64,000 nt of DNA, taken from contig JAEWGO010000008.1 in assembly GCA_023388255.1 (NCBI GenBank), positions 1 through 64,000 of the forward strand. Reading direction: 5' to 3'. Of the stretch, positions 1 through 9,127 are shown piece by piece. The DNA is from Pseudomonadota bacterium (GTDB taxonomy: Bacteria; Pseudomonadota; Gammaproteobacteria; Xanthomonadales; Rhodanobacteraceae). Made by a program: the position numbers and the translations under genes. Under the pieces are notes generated by a model, which worked only from the letters and a program-made list of their open reading frames with translations, was not told where the DNA came from and did not search any database. Within the stretch, counting starts at the first letter, position 1. The number at the start of each line of letters is the position of its first letter.

Positions 1-1
1 C

Positions 2-355
2 ACGATCGGCGCCAGCAATGTCACCAATGTCGCGGTCACCTGTGCCAACAACCCGCCACCGACCTACACCGTCGGCGGCGCGGTCGGCGGTCTTGGCGGA
101 ACGGGTTTGGTGCTGACGTTGAACGGCTCGACCAACCTGGCGGTCAGCGCCGACGGTCCGTTCACGTTCGCCGCCGGCCTGCCGAGCGGCACGGCGTATG
201 CGGTCACGATCGGCACGCAGCCAAGCGGCCAGACCTGCACCGTCGCCAATGGCAGCGGCACGATCGGCGCCAGCAATGTCACGAACGTCGATGTGGCCTG
301 CTCGACGATCATCGATGACCGCATCTTCAAGAACGGATTCGAAATCACCCCGTAG
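2..355 (+). CDS. C-terminal end of a secreted tandem-repeat protein (partial)
   Basis: The gene runs in from before the window; the frame is open from base 2 to TAG at 353-355. About 117 residues are visible. They hold a glycine/threonine-rich extracellular repeat of the form TVGGxVxGLxGxGLxLxxN...FTFAxxLxxG...C. The block TIGASNVTN occurs at residues 1-9 and again 86 residues later, and the DNA repeats with a 258-base period (bases 1-24 match 259-282 exactly). Such repeats are common in very large surface or secreted proteins of proteobacteria. The last residues, DDRIFKNGFEITP, carry an IFxxGFE tag also seen near the ends of two other secreted proteins in this window. Function unknown; adhesin-like or structural is a guess. 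Confidence 0.75.
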   Translation, partial: TIGASNVTNVAVTCANNPPPTYTVGGAVGGLGGTGLVLTLNGSTNLAVSADGPFTFAAGLPSGTAYAVTIGTQPSGQTCTVANGSGTIGASNVTNVDVACSTIIDDRIFKNGFEITP

Positions 356-385
356 TCGCCATCAACGATACGACAGCGGTTTCAT

Positions 386-418
386 CAAGGGCCGGCCCTG
401 CGGGACCGGCCCTTTTTA
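386..418 (+). terminator. Rho-independent terminator
   Basis: A perfect 8-bp GC stem (agggccgg at 388-395, ccggccct at 406-413) with a 10-base loop is followed by a run of five T. It lies about 30 bases after the stop of the repeat protein and is a textbook intrinsic terminator for it. Confidence 0.85.
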
Positions 419-614
419 TAGGATGTCATTTCAACTCGCAGCCGCTATTGCGCCAGACGCCGGACGATTTCTTCAGCACACCCGGTTCGGCAATTGCGTG
501 ATATTGCGCGGCGTCGGACCCATTCGGGCTACGCCCCGGCAGCACGCTTTGGTCGCGGCAGACTTTGGTCGAAAGCATGGTCAACACCGCCATCGTCAAA
601 AGTCGCGCCGCTTA

Positions 615-634
615 CCTTCCGCTTGCGGAAGAGG
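615..634. repeat. Short palindromic intergenic repeat
   Basis: A CTTCCGC-TT-GCGGAAG palindrome lies just beyond the stop codon of the penicillin acylase gene. It resembles the CTCTCCCGC-AA-GCGGGAGAG palindromes at 42673-42696 and 63396-63419, so it probably belongs to one dispersed REP-like family. It may also act as a hairpin at the 3' end of the minus-strand transcript, though no T-run follows. Confidence 0.5.
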
Positions 635-637
635 CAC

Positions 638-3028
638 CTATGGCAACAGGCGCAACACTGCTTGCGCCGGTCCGGGCAGGAACGGGGTCGGCTTGCCGTC
701 GGCCCAGTCCGCGTGGCCGGCACCATAATAAGGCGACAGTGGGTGGCCGCTCTGGCCGCCTGGCATCATGAAATAGCCGTGCGCTTCATCACCAGGTGCG
801 ACCGCGAAGCGTTCCGATGCACCGAAGTCCGGCGCCTGCACGCGCGGCATGTTGGCGTCGCCCGGCAAAGCCTGTGCCGGCATGTCGAGCCAGCGTGCGA
901 CGAAGGCGGGCAGCGCGCGCGAAAGCGGATGCGCGATATGTGTCGTATTGCGTTCGCCCCAGGTGCGCGCGGCGAGTCCGCCGGTTTGCGCGTCGAGATT
1001 CTTCGCGGCGCGTTCGGCGCAGGCGATCAGCAATGCATCCCAGTCCGCATCGCCCGGCGGCAGCAGGTGCGCAGGGCGCCAGCTGACGAGCCGCCACACC
1101 GCGTGTTCGGACTGCGCCAGTTTCGGCAGTGCGAAATCCGGATAGCTGCGACGAACCGCGGCGGCGAAACCGTCGAGCACGCGGTCGACGACTTCGTTGC
1201 GCCACGCGCGCACAAGGCGATAGGCGACCGAATCGACCGCCGCATGGCCGTTCCAGTCGGCGAGCGCCTGTTTCATCGCCGCGTTCAGTGCAGTCGCCGG
1301 CATCCGGTTGAGTTCGAGCGCGAGCAGATCCTTCCAGCGTTCGAGGAACAGCGCGCGATCATCGAGCTGGATCGCCAGCAGATCGTCCGGCGCGAAATGC
1401 TCGCGTGCGCGCAGATCGTCGCGGATCTGTCCGGCACGGGCGCCGAGGTCGTAGCCGCCGTCGCCGAGCGTGCGCAACGCCGCACCTTCGACGATGCGCT
1501 GATTCGCGGTCCAAAGGCGTTGCCACGGCGGGTTGGCAATCAGCGGATACGCGCTGGCGTCGAGCCAGCCATTCCAACCGGTGCCGGGCTGCGACCAGTC
1601 TGCCGGCAGCGCCGGATTGAACTCGCCGACACGCCTGGGGATACGCCCTGCGATCGTCCACGCAATACTGCCGTGGCGATCGCCGACGACGAAGTTCTGC
1701 GGCGGCAGTCCGCTGACCTGCGCGATCGCGACCGCTTGGTCGGCGCTTTCCGCCAGTTCGATGCGCGTCGCTTCGAGATTGATCGCGCCCGGTTGCTGCG
1801 CGGTCCAGGCCAGCGCGAGCGAGGTGCCATCGGTGTCCGTGGCGAGGATCGGTCCCCAGCGCGTTTCCTCGACGTCGATCGTTTCGTCAGCGCCGCCGTG
1901 CACATGGATGGTTTCGGCGTACTTTGAGATGGACGTCCAGCCGTCCATCGTCCGATAGCGGCTGGCGTCCTGCGGATCGCGCAGTACGCGCACCCAGTCG
2001 GTGGTGTCGATGTAGCTGTTGGTGAATCCCCAGGCGACATGGCCGTTGCTGCCGGCGACGATCGCCGGAGTGCCCGGCAAGCTGGCGCCGCTGACGTCGA
2101 TGCTGTGTCCGGCGCGACGCGGATCGGGATAGACCAGTCGCGCGCGGAACCACAGGCTCGGCACGCGCAGGTCCAGATGCATGTCATTGGCGACCAGCGC
2201 GGCACCGCCGGCGAGCGCTCCGTCCACCGCGAAGCTGTTGCTGCCGACGACGCGGTCATCGTCGCCTGCCGCGGAATGGGTGGCCGCGGCGACCGCGGAG
2301 CGCAGCAGGCTCGGATCGAGCGCATGCAGATCCAGCTCGGACGGCGCCGGCGGATCGGGCCACGCCAGCGCGGCACCGGCCAATGGCGCATCCCATGCGC
2401 CGCCGCTGGCGGTGAGGAAGCGGAAGGCGGATTCCGGCAATGCCGCGTGCATGCGCGCGAACGCCAGCTCGCGCTTGTTCTCGGCATCGTTCAAGGTGAA
2501 TGCCATCGCGGCGATGACGAGCAGACTGTCTTCGTCGCGCCACAGCGCGGGCGTGGTGCGCGTGAGCAGATAGGTGAACGGCCGCACCGACAACGCCGCG
2601 ATGCCGGCATTCACGCCATCGCGATACGCCGCGAGCGCGGCACGCTGGTCCGCCGGCAATGCGGCGACTTCGGCCTGCATCCGTACGCGCATGCGATGCG
2701 CGCGCGCGGCGCGATCGGCCGGCAGTGCCGCGGCGCCGAACAGCTCCGCCAGCTCACCCGCGGCGCGTCGGCGCAGCAGGTCCATCTCGAAGAAGCGCTC
2801 CTGCGAGTGCACGTAACCGAGCGCCCAATCGATGTCGCGCCGGTTTTCGCCGCGCAAGGTGGCGCTGCCGAGCGCATCGCGTTCGACCACCACCGGATTC
2901 GACAAGGCCGCCGCGTGCACTTCGCCCTCGTACCGCGGCAGGCTGGCGCGCAATGCAAGCCAGCCACCAGCCACGACAAGGGTGATCGACAAAACGAGGA
3001 GTGCGGTGACGAGGCGCAGCAGGCGCAT
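638..3028 (-). CDS. Penicillin acylase family protein (Ntn hydrolase precursor)
   Basis: This 796-residue exported protein belongs to the penicillin amidase/acyl-homoserine-lactone acylase family. Members hydrolyse side-chain amides and are made as one precursor that cuts itself into alpha and beta chains. A hydrophobic N-terminal segment (about residues 5-25) fits a signal anchor. The autoprocessing site is the Gly262-Ser263 of GSNSFAV; Ser263 would become the catalytic N-terminal serine of the beta chain. The family pattern PGTPAIVAGSNGHVAWGFTN follows downstream. The start chosen (ATG at 3028) puts the signal segment first; the frame stays open further upstream without signal-like sequence. 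Substrate cannot be told from sequence; penicillins, N-acyl-homoserine lactones or other N-acyl compounds are all possible. It is divergent from the kynurenine genes. Confidence 0.9.
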   Translation of the reverse strand: MRLLRLVTALLVLSITLVVAGGWLALRASLPRYEGEVHAAALSNPVVVERDALGSATLRGENRRDIDWALGYVHSQERFFEMDLLRRRAAGELAELFGAAALPADRAARAHRMRVRMQAEVAALPADQRAALAAYRDGVNAGIAALSVRPFTYLLTRTTPALWRDEDSLLVIAAMAFTLNDAENKRELAFARMHAALPESAFRFLTASGGAWDAPLAGAALAWPDPPAPSELDLHALDPSLLRSAVAAATHSAAGDDDRVVGSNSFAVDGALAGGAALVANDMHLDLRVPSLWFRARLVYPDPRRAGHSIDVSGASLPGTPAIVAGSNGHVAWGFTNSYIDTTDWVRVLRDPQDASRYRTMDGWTSISKYAETIHVHGGADETIDVEETRWGPILATDTDGTSLALAWTAQQPGAINLEATRIELAESADQAVAIAQVSGLPPQNFVVGDRHGSIAWTIAGRIPRRVGEFNPALPADWSQPGTGWNGWLDASAYPLIANPPWQRLWTANQRIVEGAALRTLGDGGYDLGARAGQIRDDLRAREHFAPDDLLAIQLDDRALFLERWKDLLALELNRMPATALNAAMKQALADWNGHAAVDSVAYRLVRAWRNEVVDRVLDGFAAAVRRSYPDFALPKLAQSEHAVWRLVSWRPAHLLPPGDADWDALLIACAERAAKNLDAQTGGLAARTWGERNTTHIAHPLSRALPAFVARWLDMPAQALPGDANMPRVQAPDFGASERFAVAPGDEAHGYFMMPGGQSGHPLSPYYGAGHADWADGKPTPFLPGPAQAVLRLLP

Positions 3029-3296
3029 GAACGATCCCGGATGGAGTGGCGTCGCATCATAAACGCACGCGGGCAGGGAAGCCGGCGCATGCATCGACGC
3101 AGTCGGCGCGTATCTGTCCCGCCCCCGTCGAGGTGCGTGATGTTGCGGAGAGATGAAGCCGGGGTCCGAAACCGGGCGCCATTCGGAAGCGGCCGTTCCA
3201 GGGCGACGCGACCGGACACGCAGTTTTCGACGCGTCGTGCGCACGCGCACGAATCGCGATGCGGGCGTATTGCGCCAGCCTGTTAAACTCGCGTCC

Positions 3297-4316
3297 ATGC
3301 TCAAGATCGACACGCACGCACACATCCTTCCGCCGACCTGGCCGAACCTGGCCGAGAAATACGGCGACGACCGCTTTCCCGTCATGGTGCAAGCCGACGG
3401 GCGCCATCGCATCTACAAGGACGGCAAGTTCTTCCGCGAGGTGTGGGCGAACGCGTTCGATCCCGAGGTACGCATCGCCGACTACGCGAAGTTCGGCGTC
3501 GACGTGCAGGTCGTGTCGACCGTGCCGGTGTTGTTCTCGTACTGGGCGAAACCGAGCCAGGCGCTGGAACTGCATCGCCATCTCAACGACCACACCGCCG
3601 AACTCTGCCGCAAGTACCCACGCCACTTTGCCGGTATCGGCACGGTGCCGCTGCAGGCGCCGACCCTGGCGATCCAGGAGATGGAGCGCTGCATCGACCA
3701 GTTGGGCCTGTCCGGCATCCAGGTCGGTTCGCATTGCGAGAACTGGAACCTCGATGCACCGGAGCTGTTCCCGTTCTTCGAGGCCGCCGCCGAACTGGGC
3801 GCGGCGATCCTCGTGCATCCGTGGGACATGATGGGAACCTCGACGATGCCGAAATACTGGCTGCCATGGCTGGTCGGCATGCCGGCGGAACAATCGCGCG
3901 CTGCCTGCAGCCTGATCTTCGGCGGCGTGCTCGAACGCCTGCCGAAACTCAAGGTCTGCTTCGCGCACGGCGGCGGCTCGTTCCCGTACACGATCGGCCG
4001 CATCGAGCATGGCTTCCGCATGCGCCCCGACCTGGTCGCGACCGACAATGCGCGCAGTCCGCGCGACTATCTCGGCCGCATCTATTTCGATTCCTGCGTG
4101 CACGACAACGCGGCACTGCGCTATCTGCTCGACGTCGCCGGTGTCGACACGGTGATGCTCGGCACCGACTACCCATTTCCCCTCGGCGAGCAGGAACCCG
4201 GTAGCGGCATCGCTGCGCTCGGCCTGCCGCCATCGCAGCAGGCCCGGCTGTTCCATGGCACCGCCCTGGAATGGCTCGGCCTGCCCTATGCCCGTTTTGC
4301 CGACGACACGGAGTGA
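3297..4316 (+). CDS. 2-amino-3-carboxymuconate-6-semialdehyde decarboxylase (ACMSD)
   Basis: ACMSD is a zinc amidohydrolase-fold decarboxylase. It removes a carboxyl group from the product of 3-hydroxyanthranilate dioxygenase and so steers tryptophan carbon away from quinolinate/NAD and toward degradation. The protein has 339 residues, close to the usual length of about 335. Visible metal-site motifs are DTHAH at residues 5-9 (His7, His9), HPWDMMGT in the middle, AHGGGSFP, and the C-terminal GTDYPFP with the catalytic Asp. The ATG at 3297 begins directly at the conserved MLKIDTHAH; upstream in-frame sequence is not conserved-looking. Kynureninase and kynurenine monooxygenase lie downstream on the same strand, which supports the role. 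Confidence 0.93.
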   Translation: MLKIDTHAHILPPTWPNLAEKYGDDRFPVMVQADGRHRIYKDGKFFREVWANAFDPEVRIADYAKFGVDVQVVSTVPVLFSYWAKPSQALELHRHLNDHTAELCRKYPRHFAGIGTVPLQAPTLAIQEMERCIDQLGLSGIQVGSHCENWNLDAPELFPFFEAAAELGAAILVHPWDMMGTSTMPKYWLPWLVGMPAEQSRAACSLIFGGVLERLPKLKVCFAHGGGSFPYTIGRIEHGFRMRPDLVATDNARSPRDYLGRIYFDSCVHDNAALRYLLDVAGVDTVMLGTDYPFPLGEQEPGSGIAALGLPPSQQARLFHGTALEWLGLPYARFADDTE

Positions 4317-4319
4317 ATC

Positions 4320-4847
4320 GTGAAGCTGATCCCATGCCTGCTGGTCCTCATCGCATCGAGCGCGTTTTCGACGGGCGCGTTCGCGCAGGGCAAGACCGAC
4401 TACACCTTGAACAACGGGCAGGTGCATTTCCACGTGCCGGCCTCGTGGACCGCGATGATGGAGAAGACCGACGGCAATCCGCAGGCGGTCGCGTTCCAGG
4501 TGCCGGATGCCAGCGCGCAAGGCAGCGATGACGCCGCCGACGCGACCGTGAAGACGCGCCAGCTCAAGGGTTCGGCGGAATTCGCCGGCGTCGTGCAGGA
4601 CGAACTGGAGCGCGCGAAGTCGCAGGGCGGCTACGAGAAGGACGCATCCAATGCCGACCCCTCGGTCCATCAGTACTTCGTCGTGCGCGGCAAGACGAAA
4701 TACCTCGTGCGCGACAGTTTCTACCTGACCGGCGACATCGCGGTCGAAGTGCGTTGCCAGCGCCCGTTGCTCGCCTCCACGCCGGCGGCTTGGAGCAAGG
4801 AATTCGACGCCGCGTGCGACAACGTCGTCGCGTCGCTGAAGCGGTGA
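4320..4847 (+). CDS. Small secreted protein of unknown function
   Basis: The 175-residue product starts with GTG, three bases after the ACMSD stop, with GGAG upstream. It has a clear Sec signal peptide, and cleavage after AFA near residue 22 is likely. The mature part is polar, with a VHFHVPASWT segment and two cysteines near the C-terminus (VEVRCQRP and FDAACDN) that could form a disulfide. I do not recognise a named family. The tight spacing makes co-transcription with ACMSD likely, but a periplasmic protein has no obvious role in kynurenine breakdown, so the link may be positional only. Confidence 0.8.
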   Translation: MKLIPCLLVLIASSAFSTGAFAQGKTDYTLNNGQVHFHVPASWTAMMEKTDGNPQAVAFQVPDASAQGSDDAADATVKTRQLKGSAEFAGVVQDELERAKSQGGYEKDASNADPSVHQYFVVRGKTKYLVRDSFYLTGDIAVEVRCQRPLLASTPAAWSKEFDAACDNVVASLKR

Positions 4848-4912
4848 TGCGCCACCCGCATCGAGCATCTGCCAGCCCTGCCTTTCCCATCCGCCGATAT
4901 CCACCCGCCGCC

Positions 4913-4945
4913 GTTCCCGCAAGCATCTGGCGGGAGCCCATTGCC
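4913..4945. repeat. REP-like hairpin before kynU
   Basis: TCCCGC (4915-4920) pairs with GCGGGA (4930-4935) and is followed by gcccattgcctt. The same layout, inverted GC arms then catccagtgcctt, occurs at 22331-22362. Both resemble the common xanthomonad repeat of the TTCCCGC...GCGGGAATCCAGTG type. It sits between the small secreted protein and kynureninase. Confidence 0.5.
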
Positions 4946-5033
4946 TTTCGTCTTTGATTTTCCACAGCAAGGCAAAGTCGCCGAGTTCCCGCCGGAAGCC
5001 CGCTGGAACGACGAGAAACAAAAGACCATACCC

Positions 5034-6320
5034 ATGACCTCATCTCCGTTCGCCACCGCCGAAATACAAGCGCTCGCGCTCGACGCGCATGACCCGCTCG
5101 CCCCGTTCCGCGACGAGTTCCTGATCCCGCGCCATGCCGACGGCTCCGAACAGGTATATCTGTGCGGCAATTCGCTCGGCCTGCAGCCGCGTGCGACGCG
5201 CGATGCACTGATCGGCGAACTCGATGACTGGAGCGATCTCGCGGTCGAGGCGCATTTCCGCGGCAAGCATCCGTGGATGCCGTACCATGAACTCGTGCGC
5301 GAAGACCTCGCCGCGGTCGTCGGCGCGCTGCCGCACGAAGTCGTCGCAATGAACTCGCTGACCGTCAACCTGCACCTGATGATGGTCAGCTTTTACCGGC
5401 CAACGAGCGAGCGCGCGGCGATCCTGATCGAACGCAACGCATTCCCGTCCGACCATCATGCGGTCGAATCGCAGATCCGCTTCCACGGCTTCGATCCGGC
5501 GCAGGCGCTGATCGAGATCGACGGCGACGAACCCGGCGGTGCGATTTCGGAAGCTGCGATCCTGCGCGCGATCGAACGGCACGGCGAGCGCATCGCGCTG
5601 GTATTGCTCCCCGGCGTGCAATATCTGACCGGCCAGGCCTTCGATCTAGCCGCGATCACCCAGGCAGCGCATCGAAAGGGTTGCCTCGTCGGCTTCGACC
5701 TCGCCCACGCGGCCGGCAACCTGCACTTGCGACTGCACGACGTCGGCTGCGATTTCGCCGCGTGGTGCCACTACAAATACCTCAACTCGGGACCGGGCGC
5801 GGTCGCCGGCTGCTTCGTGCACGAACGCCACGCACGCGCGCAACTACCGCGCTTCGCCGGCTGGTGGGGCCACGAGCAGGACTCGCGCTTCCGCATGGCG
5901 CCGGAGTTCGTGCCAAGTGCGGGGGCGGACGGCTGGCAGCTGAGCAATCCGCCGATCCTCGCACTCGCACCGGTGCGCGTGTCGCTGGCGATGTTCCGTC
6001 GCGCCGGCATGGCGGCCTTGCGCGCGAAATCCGAGGCGCTGACCGCGCATCTGGAATCGCTCATCCGTGAACACGCCGGCGACGTGCTCGACATCGCGAC
6101 ACCGAGCGAACCCGCGCGCCGCGGATGCCAGCTCTCGCTGCGCGTGAAGGGATCACGCGATGCCGGCCGCTCCCTGTACGACCATCTGCACGCGGGCGGC
6201 GTCGTCGTCGACTGGCGCGAACCCGACGTGATCCGCGCCGCACCGACGCCACTGTACAACCGTCACATCGATTGTCTGCGCTTCGTGCGCTCCGTGTGCG
6301 AGTGGAAAGCCGCGCACTGA
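5034..6320 (+). CDS. kynU: Kynureninase
   Basis: This PLP-dependent enzyme cleaves (3-hydroxy)kynurenine to (3-hydroxy)anthranilate and alanine. The protein has 428 residues, normal for bacterial KynU. The N-terminus carries YLCGNSLGLQP (residues 42-52), a hallmark of the family. FDLAHAAGN near 221-229 supplies the PLP-pyridine Asp, and HYKYLNSGPG near 246-255 holds the Schiff-base lysine, Lys248. I chose the ATG at 5034 because the frame upstream reads through repeat-like DNA with no conserved sequence. kmo follows after 108 bases. With KMO and ACMSD this covers the middle and lower kynurenine route; tryptophan 2,3-dioxygenase, formamidase and 3-hydroxyanthranilate dioxygenase are not in the window. 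Confidence 0.95.
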   Translation: MTSSPFATAEIQALALDAHDPLAPFRDEFLIPRHADGSEQVYLCGNSLGLQPRATRDALIGELDDWSDLAVEAHFRGKHPWMPYHELVREDLAAVVGALPHEVVAMNSLTVNLHLMMVSFYRPTSERAAILIERNAFPSDHHAVESQIRFHGFDPAQALIEIDGDEPGGAISEAAILRAIERHGERIALVLLPGVQYLTGQAFDLAAITQAAHRKGCLVGFDLAHAAGNLHLRLHDVGCDFAAWCHYKYLNSGPGAVAGCFVHERHARAQLPRFAGWWGHEQDSRFRMAPEFVPSAGADGWQLSNPPILALAPVRVSLAMFRRAGMAALRAKSEALTAHLESLIREHAGDVLDIATPSEPARRGCQLSLRVKGSRDAGRSLYDHLHAGGVVVDWREPDVIRAAPTPLYNRHIDCLRFVRSVCEWKAAH

Positions 6321-6428
6321 ACACGTCGCGAGTTCTCGAGCAGCGATGTCGACCATGCCGTCATCGGGGATTGCATTTGACCCGCCGGATCGCGCAAGTT
6401 TGCGCTTTCGCCTCCGGCACCGATCCGC

Positions 6429-7841
6429 ATGACCGCGCAAAAACCCGCAATCCCCATCGTCGGTGGCGGCCTCGTCGGCGCGCTGCTGGCAACGCTGCTT
6501 GCACAGCGCGGCTTCGAGGTCGACGTGTTCGAGCGCCGCCCCGATCCGCGCAAGGCCGGCTATGCCGGCGGCCGCTCGATCAATCTCGCGTTGGCCGAGC
6601 GCGGTCTGCATGGCCTGCGCCTCGCCGGACTGACCGACGAAGTCATGCGCCTCGCCGTGATGATGCGCGGGCGCATGGTGCATCACCGCGATGGCCACGC
6701 CGAGCTGTTGCGCTACGGCCGCGACGACAGCGAGGTGATCTGGTCGATCAGCCGCGGCCGGCTGAACATCGCGCTGATCGACGCCGCAGAGAAAGCCGGC
6801 ACACGCTTCCATTTCGACCGCCGCCTCGAATCCGCCACGTTCGATGCCAGTGTGCACCTGCGTTTCCACGATGACGCGAACGGCGCCGTGCATGAACACG
6901 ATGCCGCGTTCGTGCTCGGCGCGGACGGCGCCGGTTCTGCGCTGCGCGCTGCGATGAACGCGCGCACGCCGCTCGGCGAGCGCATCGAGGAACTCGGCCA
7001 CGGCTACAAGGAACTGGAGATTCCGCCGTTGTCCGGTTTTCCCGCCGCGACCTTGCCAGGCGCCGCAGCGGAAGCTCTTGCGCGCGGCGATCACTTTGCG
7101 ATCGAGCCGAACGCGCTGCATATCTGGCCGCGCGGCCACTACATGTGCATCGCGCTGCCGAACGCGGAAGGCAGTTTCACGGTCACGCTGTTCATGCCCA
7201 ACGCAGGCGATCCGGGCTTCTCGACAGTAACGACGCCGGCCGCGGCGCGCGTGTTGTTTGCGCGCGACTTCGCCGATGCGCTGCCGCTGATTCCGGAACT
7301 GGAACACGATTTTGCGGCGAACCCGGTCGGCGTGTTGTCGACGCTTTACCTCGACCGCTGGCATCTGGGGGGGAGCGCGCTGCTGCTCGGCGACGCCGCA
7401 CACGCGATCGTGCCGTTCCATGGCCAGGGCATGAATTGCGGTTTCGAGGACGCGGTGGAACTGGCCGACCTGCTCGCCGCGCACCACGACGATCTCGCCT
7501 GGACGTTCGCCGAATTCGAACGCCGACGCCGCCCGAACGCCGAGGCGATCGCCGCGATGGCGCTGGAAAACTACGTCGAGATGCGCGATTCGGTCGCCGA
7601 TGCCGGTTTCCTGCTGCGCCGCGAACTCGGCCGCGTTCTGTCCGAGCGCCATCCGGATCGCTTCATGCCACGCTATGGGATGGTCACGTTCACGCGCATG
7701 CCGTACGCGCAGGCATTCGCGCGCGGCGCGGTGCAGGATGCGCTCCTGCGCGAACTCGCCGACGGCAAGTCGCGCCTCGAAGACATCGATCTGGCCCATG
7801 CCGACGCGCTGGTGCACGGACGCCTGTCGCCGTTGGCATGA
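6429..7841 (+). CDS. kmo: Kynurenine 3-monooxygenase
   Basis: This FAD-dependent aromatic hydroxylase converts kynurenine to 3-hydroxykynurenine using NADPH and O2. The protein has 470 residues. The Rossmann motif GGGLVGALLA is at about residues 12-21, the GRSIN segment follows, and the second FAD motif LLGDAAHAIVPFHGQGMNCGFED is typical of KMO rather than of general salicylate-type hydroxylases. The C-terminus has the hydrophobic/basic character of bacterial KMO. Its stop overlaps the start of the DUF3293 gene (ATGA), so the two are translationally coupled. Confidence 0.95.
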   Translation: MTAQKPAIPIVGGGLVGALLATLLAQRGFEVDVFERRPDPRKAGYAGGRSINLALAERGLHGLRLAGLTDEVMRLAVMMRGRMVHHRDGHAELLRYGRDDSEVIWSISRGRLNIALIDAAEKAGTRFHFDRRLESATFDASVHLRFHDDANGAVHEHDAAFVLGADGAGSALRAAMNARTPLGERIEELGHGYKELEIPPLSGFPAATLPGAAAEALARGDHFAIEPNALHIWPRGHYMCIALPNAEGSFTVTLFMPNAGDPGFSTVTTPAAARVLFARDFADALPLIPELEHDFAANPVGVLSTLYLDRWHLGGSALLLGDAAHAIVPFHGQGMNCGFEDAVELADLLAAHHDDLAWTFAEFERRRRPNAEAIAAMALENYVEMRDSVADAGFLLRRELGRVLSERHPDRFMPRYGMVTFTRMPYAQAFARGAVQDALLRELADGKSRLEDIDLAHADALVHGRLSPLA

Positions 7842-8341
7842 GCGCGCCGTGCGATTTGCGCCGACACATCCGCGAACTGGTCGCGCTGTATCGACGCACG
7901 CACTATGACGTTGCACTACCCGACGGACGCACGTTGACGCTGCATGTCGGCGCGCCGCCGCCCCGCGAGGTGGCGGACTGGATCGGCGCGGATAGTGCTG
8001 CGGCTTACCTGACCGCGAGCAACCCGCGCTCACGATCGCTTCCCGATGCCGAGAATGCGGAACGCATGATCCGGCTACGGCACGATCTCCATGGCGCCGG
8101 CGCGCGCTGGCTCGAAGGCTGCGGCCATCTTCCGGGCGGCCGATGGCGCGAACCCAGCCTGCTGGTCGCCGGCCTCGCCCTTGCTGCGGTCGACCGGTTC
8201 GCCCGTGACTGCGAACAGGACGCCTGCCTGCACGTCGCGATTGCGAAGCCGGTCGTCTTGCGCCTGTACCGCGATGATTGGCGCGGACATCTCGCCCCCG
8301 CAGCGGACCTCGAGTGGAGCAACCTCGCGCTCTCCGGATAG
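7838..8341 (+). CDS. DUF3293 domain protein
   Basis: A 167-residue cytoplasmic protein starts at the ATG that overlaps the kmo stop. The segment AYLTASNPRSRSLPDAENAERM matches the core of DUF3293 (IT.A.NP.S...S..EN..R). No biochemical function is established for the family. A small domain with conserved Asn-Pro and Glu-Asn is all I can see. Co-translation with kmo suggests shared expression. Confidence 0.8.
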   Translation: MSAPCDLRRHIRELVALYRRTHYDVALPDGRTLTLHVGAPPPREVADWIGADSAAAYLTASNPRSRSLPDAENAERMIRLRHDLHGAGARWLEGCGHLPGGRWREPSLLVAGLALAAVDRFARDCEQDACLHVAIAKPVVLRLYRDDWRGHLAPAADLEWSNLALSG

Positions 8342-8479
8342 ACGGACAGGTGCGCAAGACAGGTTGCTTTTACCCCCGCCATGGCCTGAACGGTCATGGT
8401 TTTCTTCCCCGAATTTCACGCATTGACGCGCAGCACCGCCCTCGCCATGCTGCGCGCAGTCGCTGAAAACGGGATAGAC

Positions 8480-9043
8480 GTGGCCGATGCAATGACTGTC
8501 CTGCTGGAAGCGGCCGGCAACGGCGACGAGTCCGCGCAGGACCGACTGTTCTGCCTGCTCTACGACGAACTGCGCCGCTGCGCGCACCGCCAGCTCGGCG
8601 GCAGCGCCGATCGCACCTTGTCGACGACGGCGCTGGTGCACGAAACCTACGTGAAGCTGACTGCGGCGCAGACGCTGCGGCTCGAGAGCCGTCAGCACTT
8701 CATGGCGCTCGCCGCGCGCGCGATGCGCCAGGTGCTGGTCGACCAGGCGCGCCGCGCGACCGCCGACAAGCGCGGCGGCAACGCGCAGTTCGCAACGCTC
8801 GACGAGCGCATTCCCGACGCGCCCACGCAGGCGATCGAAGTGCTCGCCCTCGATCAGGCACTGGGCGAACTCGAACAGATCGACCAGCGCGCCGCACGCG
8901 TCGTGCAACTGCACTTCTTCGCCGGCCTCAGCTTCGCCGCGATCGCCGAACTCGAAGGCTTGAACGAACGCACGATCAAGCGCGACTGGCAGGCCGCACG
9001 GCAACTTCTCGCAGCGACGATGGCGAACCACGACGAGGATTGA
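8480..9043 (+). CDS. ECF-type RNA polymerase sigma factor (Sig-70_X6/TIGR02999-like)
   Basis: An alternative sigma factor of about 187 residues. Region 2 starts around the LLEAAGNGDESAQDRLF segment and contains LVHETYVKL. The stretch RQVLVDQARRATADKRGG joins it to region 4 with LHFFAGLSFAAIAELEGLNERTIKRDW (helix-turn-helix). This pattern is typical of the sub-family found next to serine/threonine kinases instead of anti-sigma factors. The start is uncertain: GTG at 8480 has GGGATAG upstream and gives the usual length; ATG at 8492 or a longer ATG at 8396 are also open. The kinase gene begins 84 bases after its stop. It likely controls the next two genes (see the shared upstream motif). Confidence 0.88.
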   Translation: MADAMTVLLEAAGNGDESAQDRLFCLLYDELRRCAHRQLGGSADRTLSTTALVHETYVKLTAAQTLRLESRQHFMALAARAMRQVLVDQARRATADKRGGNAQFATLDERIPDAPTQAIEVLALDQALGELEQIDQRAARVVQLHFFAGLSFAAIAELEGLNERTIKRDWQAARQLLAATMANHDED

Positions 9044-9083
9044 TCCGCCCGTTGCCGCTACCTGCGTGTCACCGATCACGACG

Positions 9084-9111
9084 GAACTGCGTAACTCCTT
9101 CCATACGCCAC
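9084..9111 (+). promoter_or_regulatory. Candidate ECF-sigma promoter motif before the kinase gene
   Basis: GAACT followed by GCGTA and CTCCT starts 44 bases before the kinase ATG. The same ordered blocks start exactly 44 bases before the ATG at 12111. A GAACT -35-like block is typical of ECF promoters. That the adjacent sigma factor reads it is inference. Confidence 0.45.
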
Positions 9112-9127
9112 ACACTGCGAGTCCCGC

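Noticed and set aside
3057..5021. A 654-codon minus-strand open frame across ACMSD and the next gene.
   Set aside because: Covers two supported plus-strand genes and reads biased filler sequence.
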